From positions 1 through 64,000 of the forward strand of contig NZ_CDDF01000017.1 of assembly GCF_000819865.1 (NCBI RefSeq): a DNA stretch of 64,000 nt, written 5' to 3'. The translations under genes were made by a program, and so were the position numbers. Under the pieces are notes generated by a model. That model was given only the letters and a program-made list of their open reading frames with translations. It had not been told where the DNA came from and made no database searches. Positions 40,194-47,885 of the stretch are shown here, one piece after another (the first letter of the stretch is position 1; every line of letters starts with the position of its first letter). The DNA is from Aeromonas eucrenophila (lineage in GTDB: Bacteria; Pseudomonadota; Gammaproteobacteria; Enterobacterales; Aeromonadaceae).

Positions 40194-41558
40194 TCAGGCC
40201 GGCATGCTGGCCAGCTCGTGGCGCTTCAGGGCCAGCAGGGTAATGAGCAGGGCGGCGCTGGCGATCAGTGCCATGCCGACGTAGGTGGCGTCAAACCCCG
40301 GTGCCAGCTCGGCCGGGCTCAGGCTGGCCAGATCCCGGCTGCTGCCCGCCGGCAGGGCGGAGTGGAACAGCATGGCGCAGATGGCGACCCCGACCGCGCC
40401 ACCCAGCTCACGGGCGAAGTTGAACAGGGACATGCCGATACCGCGATCCTCCCGTGGCAACGCATTCTGCACCACCACGGAGAGGGCCGGCAGCACCAGT
40501 CCGAGACCAAGCCCGGCGAGACCCAGCCCCAGATTGGCCCAGAGATCGAAGTGAATTTGCCACAGCGCCATCGCCGCCAGGGCAAAGCCCGTCACCACGA
40601 AGCGCCGGTAATGACCGGTGCGACCGATCAGCTTGCCGCCGACGAAGGCCCCCGCCGTAATGCAGACCATGAAGATCACCATGTAGAGCCCGCTCTCGCT
40701 CGCCCCCATCCCCTTCTGCCACTGCATCTGCAGCGGCAGATAGACCAGCACGGCGAACATCAGCAGCTGGGAGGCCAACGCCAGCAGCACGCTCACCAGA
40801 TAGCCGGGCAGCCGCACCAGATGGGCTGGCAGTATGGGATCCTGGGCGCGCCGCTCCACCAGGATCAGCAGCAACAAGGCCACCACCAACCCAGCGGCCA
40901 GCCAGATAGCGGGCAGGCTGGTTTCCGGCGAGAGCAGCAGCAAGGTGAGAGTGGTGACAGTGATGAGCAGCCCTGCCCCCTTCCAGTCGAAGCGGCTGTG
41001 GCGACGCACATTGAGGTGGCCGAGGTTGCGATTCACCAGCCAGAGCGCGAGCGCCCCGAGCGGCAGGTTGATCCAGAAGATCCAGCGCCAGCTCAGCTGC
41101 TCGCTGAAGTAGCCGCCGAGCAGGGGCCCGGCGATGCTGGAGACCGCATAGACCGCCGAGATGTAGCCCTGATACTTGCCCACCTCCCGCGGCGGTATGC
41201 TGTCGGCAATCACGGTGAAGGCCAGGGCGATGAGTCCCCCGCCCCCCAGCCCTTGCAGCACCCGGGCCCCTAGCAGGGTCGGCAGATCCTGAGCGAGGGC
41301 GCAGGCCACGGATCCCGCCAGAAAGAAGCCGATGCCGATGTTGAGCATCCGCACCCGACCAAAGAGATCGCTCAGCTTGCCGTAGACAGGCAGCGCGGCG
41401 GTGGCGGCCAGCAGGTAGGCGGTGACCACCCAGGTGAGGGCGGCCCCGGCATTCAGCTCGGCCCCTATGATGGGCAAGGGGGTGGTGACTATGCTCTTTT
41501 CCAGCGATCCCAAGGCGATCACCAGGGCCACGCTCGCGAAGATGGTTTTGGGGGACAT
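40194..41558 (-). CDS. MFS drug exporter, DHA2 (EmrB/QacA) family
   Basis: Inner-membrane proton-driven efflux pump. The 454-residue protein has about 13-14 predicted helices and the MFS motif A-like GKLSDLFGRVRML (about residues 60-72), the motif C region YISAVYAVSSIAGPLLGGYF (about 131-150) and WRWIFWINLPLGALAL, which marks the DHA2 group. Its length is short of the 500-residue average but complete. There is no adjacent membrane-fusion partner, so it probably exports to the periplasm alone. Substrates are unknown. No clear ribosome binding site stands out at ATG 41558. Confidence 0.9.
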   Translation of the reverse strand: MSPKTIFASVALVIALGSLEKSIVTTPLPIIGAELNAGAALTWVVTAYLLAATAALPVYGKLSDLFGRVRMLNIGIGFFLAGSVACALAQDLPTLLGARVLQGLGGGGLIALAFTVIADSIPPREVGKYQGYISAVYAVSSIAGPLLGGYFSEQLSWRWIFWINLPLGALALWLVNRNLGHLNVRRHSRFDWKGAGLLITVTTLTLLLLSPETSLPAIWLAAGLVVALLLLILVERRAQDPILPAHLVRLPGYLVSVLLALASQLLMFAVLVYLPLQMQWQKGMGASESGLYMVIFMVCITAGAFVGGKLIGRTGHYRRFVVTGFALAAMALWQIHFDLWANLGLGLAGLGLGLVLPALSVVVQNALPREDRGIGMSLFNFARELGGAVGVAICAMLFHSALPAGSSRDLASLSPAELAPGFDATYVGMALIASAALLITLLALKRHELASMPA

Positions 41559-41733
41559 AGAGAGAGCTCGCTACTATAAAATGCCAAGCACTGGGCTGCA
41601 GGGCTCATTATTGTCTCATAGATCGTCTGCCGATGGCGAAAACCACTGCCCCTGCCGCCAGGCATGAGCCCGGTCGCGACATCCGTCCGGCGGATCTGGT
41701 ACTGTGCTCTTTTGCCCAAGAGGAAGCAGTCCC

Positions 41734-42330
41734 ATGACCGAGCAGTTCCAGTTTGATCGCTACGACGCCCTGATCTTCGATATGGATGGCACCCTGGTGG
41801 ATTCCATGCCCCTGCACCTGGATGCCTGGGAGACAACCAGCACCGAGTTCGGCCTGCCGTTCGATCGGGAGCAGCTCAATGCCTATGGTGGCATTCCCAC
41901 CCGCAAGATAGTGAGCATACTGGCCGAGCAGCACGGACTGGAGATCGATGTGGAGGCCTTCGCCCGCCGCAAGATAGCGCTCTACATGGAGCAGATCGAC
42001 CAGGCCAGGGTCTTCCCCCAGATGTGGGAACTGGTCAGGCAGCATCACGGCAAGGTGCCCATGGGCATAGGCACAGGCTCACCGCGGGATCAGGCCGAGC
42101 GGATCCTCAAGAGCACAGGCCTCGACGCCTACATCTCGGTGGTGGTGAGCGCCGACGACGTGAGCAACCACAAGCCCCACCCCGACACCTTCCTCAAGGT
42201 CGCCGAGCAGCTGGGCGCCAATCCCGCCAACTGCCTGGTGTTTGAAGATACCCCCATCGGCATTCAGGCCGGCAAGGCTGGCGGCATGGCGACCGTGCTC
42301 GCGACCGAGGGTGAGTTGCAATTGGTGTGA
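41734..42330 (+). CDS. HAD-superfamily sugar phosphatase (YqaB-like, beta-phosphoglucomutase group)
   Basis: A 198-residue haloacid dehalogenase phosphatase. Motif I is LIFDMDGTLVDSMPLHLDAW (about residues 13-32), motif II TGSPRDQAER, and the KPHPDTFLKVAEQLG and VFEDTPIGIQAGKAGGM segments supply motifs III and IV. This pattern matches E. coli YqaB, a fructose-1-phosphate phosphatase. AGAGGAAG precedes the ATG at 41734. Its terminator has been split by the integrated element that follows: the left arm at 42377-42386 pairs perfectly with the right arm now at 55477-55486. Confidence 0.9.
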   Translation: MTEQFQFDRYDALIFDMDGTLVDSMPLHLDAWETTSTEFGLPFDREQLNAYGGIPTRKIVSILAEQHGLEIDVEAFARRKIALYMEQIDQARVFPQMWELVRQHHGKVPMGIGTGSPRDQAERILKSTGLDAYISVVVSADDVSNHKPHPDTFLKVAEQLGANPANCLVFEDTPIGIQAGKAGGMATVLATEGELQLV

Positions 42331-42384
42331 GGCTAGTGGCAGAGCCCTATGCTACTCACCACACCCATTGAAAAACAAAACGCC

Positions 42385-42392
42385 CCTTTCGG
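42385..42392 (+). other. Left attachment repeat (attL core)
   Basis: CCTTTCGG, repeated at 55471-55478. The chromosomal flank AAAACGCCCC (42377-42386) is the left stem of the terminator that the insertion split. A TGTCCACAC motif lies inside at 42446-42454. Confidence 0.7.
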
Positions 42393-42473
42393 AGTTTTTA
42401 AAAGAGAAGCTAACATAATGAAACAAAAGGATTTGTTTCAGTCAATGTCCACACGTTGACCACATCGATACAA

Positions 42474-42497
42474 AAAGCCCCAGCATGCTGGGGCTTT
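42474..42497 (-). terminator. Terminator of the DUF1508 gene at the left end of the element
   Basis: AAAGCCCCAGCA and TGCTGGGGCTTT form an uninterrupted 12-bp palindrome with an A-run before and T-rich sequence after, so it works in both directions. Confidence 0.88.
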
Positions 42498-42527
42498 CGT
42501 TTTTTAACAGACTAAAAGTTAGAGGCC

Positions 42528-42719
42528 TTATTCTTCTGTCTTGTCACGAATATCGGTACTCGGGGCATTGGTCTGCACCGACTTGATCCCGTTTTTAGCT
42601 CCATCCTTGGTTGCATACATCTCACTGGTGGCAATAGGTTCACCATTCGATGCATGTAGCACAAAGTGATATGGTTGGGTTGTGGCCTTCTTCGATTTGT
42701 GAATAACGTAGTAACCCAT
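42528..42719 (-). CDS. DUF1508 (YegP-like) single-repeat protein
   Basis: A 63-residue protein with one DUF1508 unit: YYVIHKSKKATTQPYHFVLHASNGEPIATSE-type strand pattern followed by MYATKDGAKNGIKSVQTN. E. coli YegP has two such repeats in 110 residues. Function is unknown; the fold is a small beta-alpha module. The ATG at 42719 has AGGAG six bases upstream, while the in-frame ATG at 42725 directly abuts that site. It lies just inside the left attachment repeat, so it appears to be cargo of the element rather than backbone. Confidence 0.82.
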   Translation of the reverse strand: MGYYVIHKSKKATTQPYHFVLHASNGEPIATSEMYATKDGAKNGIKSVQTNAPSTDIRDKTEE

Positions 42720-43001
42720 GCTCATCTCCTTTGATTACCATGCGGGATTGCATGGCTGTTGAATAACATACCCTTGCTGGTTGATTTTTCAACATAAAGT
42801 GGGCTCCGTATGGAAGCCAGTAACGTACCAACTGCCGCGCTTCGCTTGCCTCCCAAGGAATGGGCAAGATGGATAGTTATTATCTTGCCCATTCCTTGGG
42901 CCATAAATCTATCCGAATGGAGTATATTTATCCCTCTGCTCTCTTTGTGATATGTTCCTCTCGAAGTTGATGCCCTATACCTGTCATTCAATGAGGACTC
43001 C

Positions 43002-43409
43002 ATGAACGAATTTCTTAAAACCTTGCTGAATATCCGCAGCCTTCGTGCAGCTTTGCGCGATTTGTCATTTGAACAGCTGGAAGAAGTTAAAAATAAATTT
43101 GACCAAGTACATGCGGAGCTTTTCGCAGCTACTGAAAAAGAACGTGCAACGCAAGCTGAGCATCAACGCAAGTTGGTAGAGTTCTCTGAAATGCTGAAGG
43201 CCGCGGGGATAGATCCTCGTGACTTAGTAAATGGCGCCTCTCCAGCTACCAGATCGGAGAAAGGTAAGAGCAAGCGAGCACCACGTCCAGCGAAGTACAA
43301 GTATCAGGAAGATGGCCAGGAGAAAACATGGACTGGTCAGGGCCGTATGCCGAAGGCGATAGCCGAACAGATTGCACAGGGCAAACGTCTGGAGCAGTTT
43401 GAGATTTGA
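43002..43409 (+). CDS. H-NS family nucleoid-associated protein
   Basis: Xenogeneic silencer that oligomerises on AT-rich DNA. The 135-residue protein has the N-terminal dimerisation helices (NEFLKTLLNIRSLRAALRDLSFEQLEEV), a coiled-coil linker, and the C-terminal DNA-binding domain with KYKYQEDGQEKTWTGQGRMPKAI; the TWTGQGR..KAI AT-hook-like loop is the H-NS hallmark. The end reads LEQFEI rather than the usual DDFLI, suggesting an accessory paralogue. It lies inside the attachment repeats with AT-rich cargo, so it could silence the element's own genes or help it tolerate host H-NS. GAGGACTCC precedes the ATG at 43002. The chromosomal hns should be elsewhere, which this window cannot show. Confidence 0.88.
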   Translation: MNEFLKTLLNIRSLRAALRDLSFEQLEEVKNKFDQVHAELFAATEKERATQAEHQRKLVEFSEMLKAAGIDPRDLVNGASPATRSEKGKSKRAPRPAKYKYQEDGQEKTWTGQGRMPKAIAEQIAQGKRLEQFEI

Positions 43410-43423
43410 ATCCATTTAGGTTG

Positions 43424-43450
43424 AAAAAAACCGCCAGTAGGCGGTTTTTT
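43424..43450. terminator. Bidirectional terminator after the H-NS gene
   Basis: AAAAAAACCGCC-AGTA-GGCGGTTTTTT, between the convergent H-NS gene and the putative immunity gene. Confidence 0.9.
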
Positions 43451-43463
43451 ATTTCTCCGGTCT

Positions 43464-43700
43464 TTATAACCGTTTAGCAAAAAAGTAATTGGTAGCAACC
43501 GATATAACTAAACTGATTGGGGCCATGACATACCCAATTACTTTAACTACTTCATGGAATACTTCATCACCTGTGTAGAATGACCCAAGTATATTCTGAG
43601 CATAGAAAAAGTAGAGAGGCTTGGCGAACAAAGATAAAAATAGAAGCAGCGTGATAAACAAGCCGATGGTGGAAAACGTTAGAACTATCTTTCTAATCAT
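43464..43700 (-). CDS. Small two-helix membrane protein, putative immunity to the Tae4-like effector
   Basis: A 78-residue protein with two strongly hydrophobic segments (about residues 6-26 and 54-72) and a positively charged start MIRK. It is not recognisable as Tai4, the usual soluble periplasmic immunity protein. Its ATG overlaps the stop of the Tae4-like gene (ATGA at 43697-43700), so the two are translationally coupled, the usual position for an immunity gene. Role in immunity is inferred only from position; a helper for effector handling is also possible. Confidence 0.55.
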   Translation of the reverse strand: MIRKIVLTFSTIGLFITLLLFLSLFAKPLYFFYAQNILGSFYTGDEVFHEVVKVIGYVMAPISLVISVATNYFFAKRL

Positions 43701-44293
43701 ATTATTTCCCAGAATAAGACCTTTGAGGAGCGACGCAAATCTGATATACCGAGCAGCTCCGCCACCCAAGGGAATGTCAGTCTGCCTTGGGTCTCTAGGT
43801 ATCCTACGCTAGCAAGCTTGCTATTACTCCAAAGGTCAATGTGGTCACCAGTCCTAGACTTTTCACCAGCTCTTTGCCAGTAGTCCTGAAAGAAGACAAT
43901 TCCCGTGCGGTTTTTAATTTTCTCTTCAAAATCACTGCCACTCATAGACTCTGGTTTAGGGCACCCTGCGAATGGCTGTTTTTGCAAGTAAGTAGCAAGC
44001 TCTTGAGCTCTTATCGCATGTATTCCCTTCCCATTTTGACCTGGTGTGGGACATCGCCAGCATCGGGTGCCAGAGAAGGACTTCATTAAAATTCCACAGC
44101 TATATAATGCTTGGCTAACGTTTATTGCACAATGGTCACTGAATATATCCTCTCCGGTGCTTGGATCTTTGTGAACCACCGTACTACTAGGATATGCGTC
44201 CCATAGCTTTGTAAAGCTGACAGCAGGATGCTCGATGACTTTTACTGAGCCAGCTTTATTATTAGTTTTTATTTTTTCTGCGGCATTAGGCAT
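43697..44293 (-). CDS. Type VI secretion amidase effector, Tae4 family
   Basis: Predicted peptidoglycan amidase (DL-endopeptidase) delivered by a type VI secretion system into the periplasm of rival cells. The 198-residue protein has an N-terminal Cys-containing motif FSDHCAINVSQALYSCG (catalytic Cys, about residue 54) and TGDHIDLWSNSKL, matching the GDHIDLW catalytic His motif of Tae4 (about residue 153). Between them lie several extra cysteines (CWRC, GCPKP). It overlaps the end of the PAAR gene by eight bases and the next gene by four, giving a tight PAAR-effector-membrane protein operon. No T6SS structural gene is nearby, so it must use an apparatus encoded elsewhere. Confidence 0.82.
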   Translation of the reverse strand: MPNAAEKIKTNNKAGSVKVIEHPAVSFTKLWDAYPSSTVVHKDPSTGEDIFSDHCAINVSQALYSCGILMKSFSGTRCWRCPTPGQNGKGIHAIRAQELATYLQKQPFAGCPKPESMSGSDFEEKIKNRTGIVFFQDYWQRAGEKSRTGDHIDLWSNSKLASVGYLETQGRLTFPWVAELLGISDLRRSSKVLFWEII

Positions 44294-44828
44294 GAATAAT
44301 CCCCTCCATCAAGGCTAGAGCTTCATCGCCCCAATAAATATCAAACTCACCTTGTTGCTGTGATTTAATTCTTTTTGTTAGGCCCATACTATTTGTTCGG
44401 CCGGATATGATTTCTCCAGCGTCATTAATTGCATAGTATGGATAATCCGAAACTGGTTTACCTGAGACCATCACCTGGATCTGCTCATCAAAGTCTAATA
44501 AAGGAACAAGTGCAGTCGGAGCCTGATTTTCACTTGAACTAAAGGTTGTCCCTACGATTACAGAACTATTGCCAATGATAACGCCACCGCAATCAATAGT
44601 GCCGCCAGTCATTGCAATGGGCTTTCCGTTAATCAATATATTTGATATTCCAGATGCAATACTACGGGGATGTGGTGGATTGTTAGGCTTATCATGTGGT
44701 TCTAATGGGTCGCCAACACGAGCAACAGGCATACCATCGATTTGCACATTAGGTGAGCCAGCAGTCACCTTGGTGGGCTTGAAGCCATCATGATCTGTGC
44801 CTATGTTCCCTACAATTGCCGCCTTCAT
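44286..44828 (-). CDS. PAAR domain protein with C-terminal extension
   Basis: Forms the spike tip on VgrG in type VI secretion. The 180-residue protein has an N-terminal PAAR domain (about 1-92) with MPVARVGDPLEPHDKPNNPPHP, SGISNILINGKPIAMTGG and DCGGVIIGNSSVIVG; the two His and the Cys are the expected zinc ligands. Residues about 95-180 form a short extension (YYAINDAGEIISGRTNSMG) of unknown function that may hold the Tae4 cargo. The ATG at 44828 has GGAG eight bases upstream and is preferred to the in-frame ATG at 44838-44840. It begins the PAAR-Tae4-membrane protein operon. Confidence 0.87.
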   Translation of the reverse strand: MKAAIVGNIGTDHDGFKPTKVTAGSPNVQIDGMPVARVGDPLEPHDKPNNPPHPRSIASGISNILINGKPIAMTGGTIDCGGVIIGNSSVIVGTTFSSSENQAPTALVPLLDFDEQIQVMVSGKPVSDYPYYAINDAGEIISGRTNSMGLTKRIKSQQQGEFDIYWGDEALALMEGIIHA

Positions 44829-45204
44829 GAATAGCTCCATTTGAGGTTCAGTGGCTCGATAATATCTCCATAGGCATAGGTGTTCAAATTTTCATTCTTT
44901 CAGTTTTTTGAGTTGAACGAATTGCGAGCAAGATATTGATTTTAAAGAACTTTAAACCATTTCCGTAAACTGGCCCACAACATCCACTTGTCTAAAGCAC
45001 TCACGAAAAACAGAGAAAGTTGTTTAATAACAATAAGTTACCATCTTCCGTCATCAACAGATAAGCCCTGAAAAAATGGAAATTAATGAAAAAAACTTCA
45101 TGCTGTTCAGTTCACCTTCAGCTTAGAAAGCCCAAGTACGGCGTGCCCTAGCAAGAGGCTTTGCAGAAAAGCATTATTGCAAAAAATTTTATCCATGGAG
45201 CCCG

Positions 45205-45615
45205 CAGGCGGGAGCGGATGAGCGCGGATTCCGTGACGCAGCTTTGTCCGTGGCTCCTTCTGTATACTGCTAGGCTAGCTCTCAACGATAGACATGGAAA
45301 TGTTCTGGGCTCCATTCTAGAGGCTACTGAACAGCCTTATAGAAGGTTCTTGATGTTGGCGCTCTCACTAATTGGCATGTTCAAGCAGCCCTAAGTCTTT
45401 CGGTATCTGGATTTTAAAAATGGATGATACGCATAACGTTCAGGTAGGAGTGGATGAGCGCGGTTTCCGTGACATCCCTCCACCCGTGGTACTTCTATTT
45501 GAACGCTTCCCCCAAGCGATCTGTGCTTGAGAGGGCCTTGAATGCACCTAGAAAGCTATCGGAATGCTCTATGAGGGTTTGTATCGTCTTGATGTTCAGC
45601 ATCCGCAGAATGTGA
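45205..45615 (+). repeat. Two degenerate copies of a roughly 170-base sequence in a gene-free stretch
   Basis: Within 44829-45919, where I see no convincing gene, GGATGAGCGCGG-(A/T)TTCCGTGAC occurs near 45216 and again near 45450. Weaker matches continue in parallel, such as CTATAGAAGGTTCTTGATGTT-like and CTATGAGGGTTTGTATCGTC-like blocks about 130 bases into each copy. The first copy is open in one frame (45161-45394); the second is full of stops. Possible readings are a decayed gene pair or a non-coding RNA/repeat family. Confidence 0.45.
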
Positions 45616-45919
45616 TGTGAAACACTCCTTTAGGGTCCCTGGCATTTGAAAAGCCGGTTTGCACGCGAAACCTGTCAATGGTATCAGCAGTGTGCAAATT
45701 TAGTGCGTATCAGAACTTTTCGTGAAGCAACATAAATTTATCTTGGTGATAATTCACTGATGGTTCATAACTTAAAAAATATTTCATGAAGTAATTATAA
45801 AAATCAAACTATGGTTCTTATATGTGTTGTTTTTTTCATGTATCTATAGATTAAATAACTCTTTGCATATATATTATATCGTAATATTGGTTGCTATTAA
45901 CAATTGTTAGGGATGAAAA

Positions 45920-47452
45920 ATGGAGCACACTGAATTTGATCAAATAAGTAGAAATCTATATGCATTGGTTGATATTAACCCATTTTTAGCTATTGGTCAG
46001 GCAAGGCTTTTAGAAGATGACGCCAACTCACGTGCTCTTAAAGCCTGCATATTTGTAGATGCAGGAGAAAAACTAAAGGATAGAGCATGCATAGAGGATG
46101 GGATTAAAATTTTTGAAGAAATGCTAGAGTTATATCAAGATGTAGTAGATTTTAAATATAATCTAGCAAATGGATATAGTTGTGCAGCAAAAGCTACAGC
46201 CATGCAGGGTTCTCATTGGTATTTGTGTACTCATGTTTATAGATTCAAAGCTAGAGCATTATACTCTGCTGTAACAAAGAGTAATGAAGTTGATTTCTCA
46301 TTAAAAAGCCAAGCATATACAAACATGGCCAATCTCTTGTTGTCATCTTTTCGATGGGCAGAGGCTTTTGATTTGTATGAACTAGCATTATGGTTTGACT
46401 CCAAGAATGCTGTAGCTAGTTATCAATCGATAGTTGCATTAAGACGTTTACATTTTCAAAATATTGTTGATGATGAATTACTAATCGACAAAATGAATAT
46501 ATTGGCTCAACATATACATGAAAATATTGATTCGGTAAGAGAGTACGCTGGACCAAAAGCTGAGCAGTCGATATTTGAGGATATCCAAAAAATTTGCAAT
46601 CCAAGTAAACCGCTAAAAAATAAAAACAAGCCCCAAAGAACACAGTACGAAAGATTTGTATTGAAACATAATTTAGCGCTTTCTCCAGCTGCGCATATTT
46701 CATCCCATCTTTCAGATAAATGGGATGAGCTACATATAAATAAAATAATCTTACCACTTGATCATGGATATTCTGTTCCCGAAATATTCGCAATGCTTAA
46801 CACAATGAAGTCAGATTATATCCTAGCCAGGAAATTACTTTTTGATGTACTTGAGGGACCAGACATCAAAGATACAGGAACATATATAGATACTCTAGAT
46901 TACGCCCTCTATGGTGCATCTCACTCTTTACTATGTCTATGCCAGCGCTCGGCACTCGATATTTTGGATAAAATATCTGTAGCGTCATTGATATATCTAG
47001 GTGAAAAAAACGTGAGAAATGTATCATTTCGCGGGGCTTGGTATATCAACCCTAAAGAGATAGACATTGAGAAGAAAAAGTACAAACAGGTAGTCAGTAA
47101 TGAGGTTGATTTATTAAATGAAGGACTTATTGCTTTAATCGAAATGGCAAGTGATTTGCTGATAAGCGGTGGGTATTTAGTCGAAAAACAAGATGCCAGG
47201 AACTATTCCACGCATAAATTTACTATATTACATGATATGGGGAGCATGCCATTAAGCCCTTCTGGGAGCGTTGGTCATTATCGATACAATGAATTTAGAA
47301 ATGAAACATTAGAGACATTGAAACTTGTTAGAAGCGCACTGATTTATTTTGTGCAAATGATATCTTTCTCTGAAAAAATAAAGGAATCTAAGACTGAAAG
47401 CCCACTTGGTTTAATGACATTATATAGCCACGATTATATCAGGGGGAGCTGA
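45920..47452 (+). CDS. TPR-like protein with C-terminal HEPN domain (LA2681-like), putative ribonuclease
   Basis: A 510-residue protein of markedly AT-rich codon usage. The N-terminal 200 residues are helical repeats resembling TPRs (ARLLEDDANSRALKACIFVDAGEKL, FKYNLANGYSCAAKA, AYTNMANLLLSSFRWAEAFDLYELAL). The C-terminal region (about 310-500) is helical and contains RNYSTH at residues 427-432, an exact RNxxxH HEPN ribonuclease motif, followed by HKFTILHDMGS and FRNETLETLKLVRSALIYFVQM. This fits the LA2681-like HEPN group, proteins often linked to abortive defence. I infer, but cannot show, a role in blocking competing phages. It stands alone, convergent with the replication operon, and GTTAGGGATG precedes the ATG. 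Confidence 0.6.
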   Translation: MEHTEFDQISRNLYALVDINPFLAIGQARLLEDDANSRALKACIFVDAGEKLKDRACIEDGIKIFEEMLELYQDVVDFKYNLANGYSCAAKATAMQGSHWYLCTHVYRFKARALYSAVTKSNEVDFSLKSQAYTNMANLLLSSFRWAEAFDLYELALWFDSKNAVASYQSIVALRRLHFQNIVDDELLIDKMNILAQHIHENIDSVREYAGPKAEQSIFEDIQKICNPSKPLKNKNKPQRTQYERFVLKHNLALSPAAHISSHLSDKWDELHINKIILPLDHGYSVPEIFAMLNTMKSDYILARKLLFDVLEGPDIKDTGTYIDTLDYALYGASHSLLCLCQRSALDILDKISVASLIYLGEKNVRNVSFRGAWYINPKEIDIEKKKYKQVVSNEVDLLNEGLIALIEMASDLLISGGYLVEKQDARNYSTHKFTILHDMGSMPLSPSGSVGHYRYNEFRNETLETLKLVRSALIYFVQMISFSEKIKESKTESPLGLMTLYSHDYIRGS

Positions 47453-47648
47453 ATTCCTTTAAATATTATCGACGTGTAACTTATAAAATCCTATAGTATC
47501 TCATGGCAGAACATGCAAGAGTATATTGTTTAGGCATGCTTGCCTATATTCACGTTCTGAACGCACTTGTTGGGCTATTAATTTGAGTTATATTAGGAGG
47601 TGCGCAATATTTAGCGCACCTAATATCATTATAAATAATATATAGAAA

Positions 47649-47885
47649 TTAATTTTTTTGTTGTGCAAAAACAATTAACTTCCATTTGATATCCCCTACA
47701 CCAGGAGCGTGTTGATGATGATTTTGTGGAGGAAATGGATTCCCCTTATTAGATGCAATCTCATCGCCACATGATACGCAGCAATATATTCCTGAGTTAT
47801 TACAAATCTCACCTGGCTTATATAATAAATCATAAGCTTCATGATCTTTTTGCGATAAATAATGAGCGTATTTATATTGTGCCAT
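47649..47885 (-). CDS. Small zinc-ribbon-like protein at the end of the replication operon
   Basis: A 78-residue protein starting MAQYKYAHYLSQKDHEAYDLLY with a central CCVSCGDEIASNKGNPFPP segment and an HHQHAP cluster, suggesting a Cys/His metal site. Similar short proteins occur in mobile elements and plasmids without an assigned role. GGAG lies seven bases upstream of ATG 47885, which is 13 bases inside the end of the rep gene, so it is probably translated with it. The ORF could begin nine codons earlier, but that start has no binding site. Positions 47453-47648 hold no gene. Confidence 0.6.
   Translation of the reverse strand: MAQYKYAHYLSQKDHEAYDLLYKPGEICNNSGIYCCVSCGDEIASNKGNPFPPQNHHQHAPGVGDIKWKLIVFAQQKN

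Noticed and set aside
42528..43409. DUF1508 and H-NS genes as ordinary backbone with the mobile element starting right of them
   Set aside because: The split terminator and duplicated CCTTTCGG core put the left end at 42385, left of both genes. This rests on short repeats, so an empty-site sequence could still reverse it.
45161..45394. 77-residue ORF in the region between the PAAR gene and the HEPN gene
   Set aside because: The diverged second copy of the sequence is full of stops in every frame, and no family is recognisable. Treated as part of a repeat instead of a gene.
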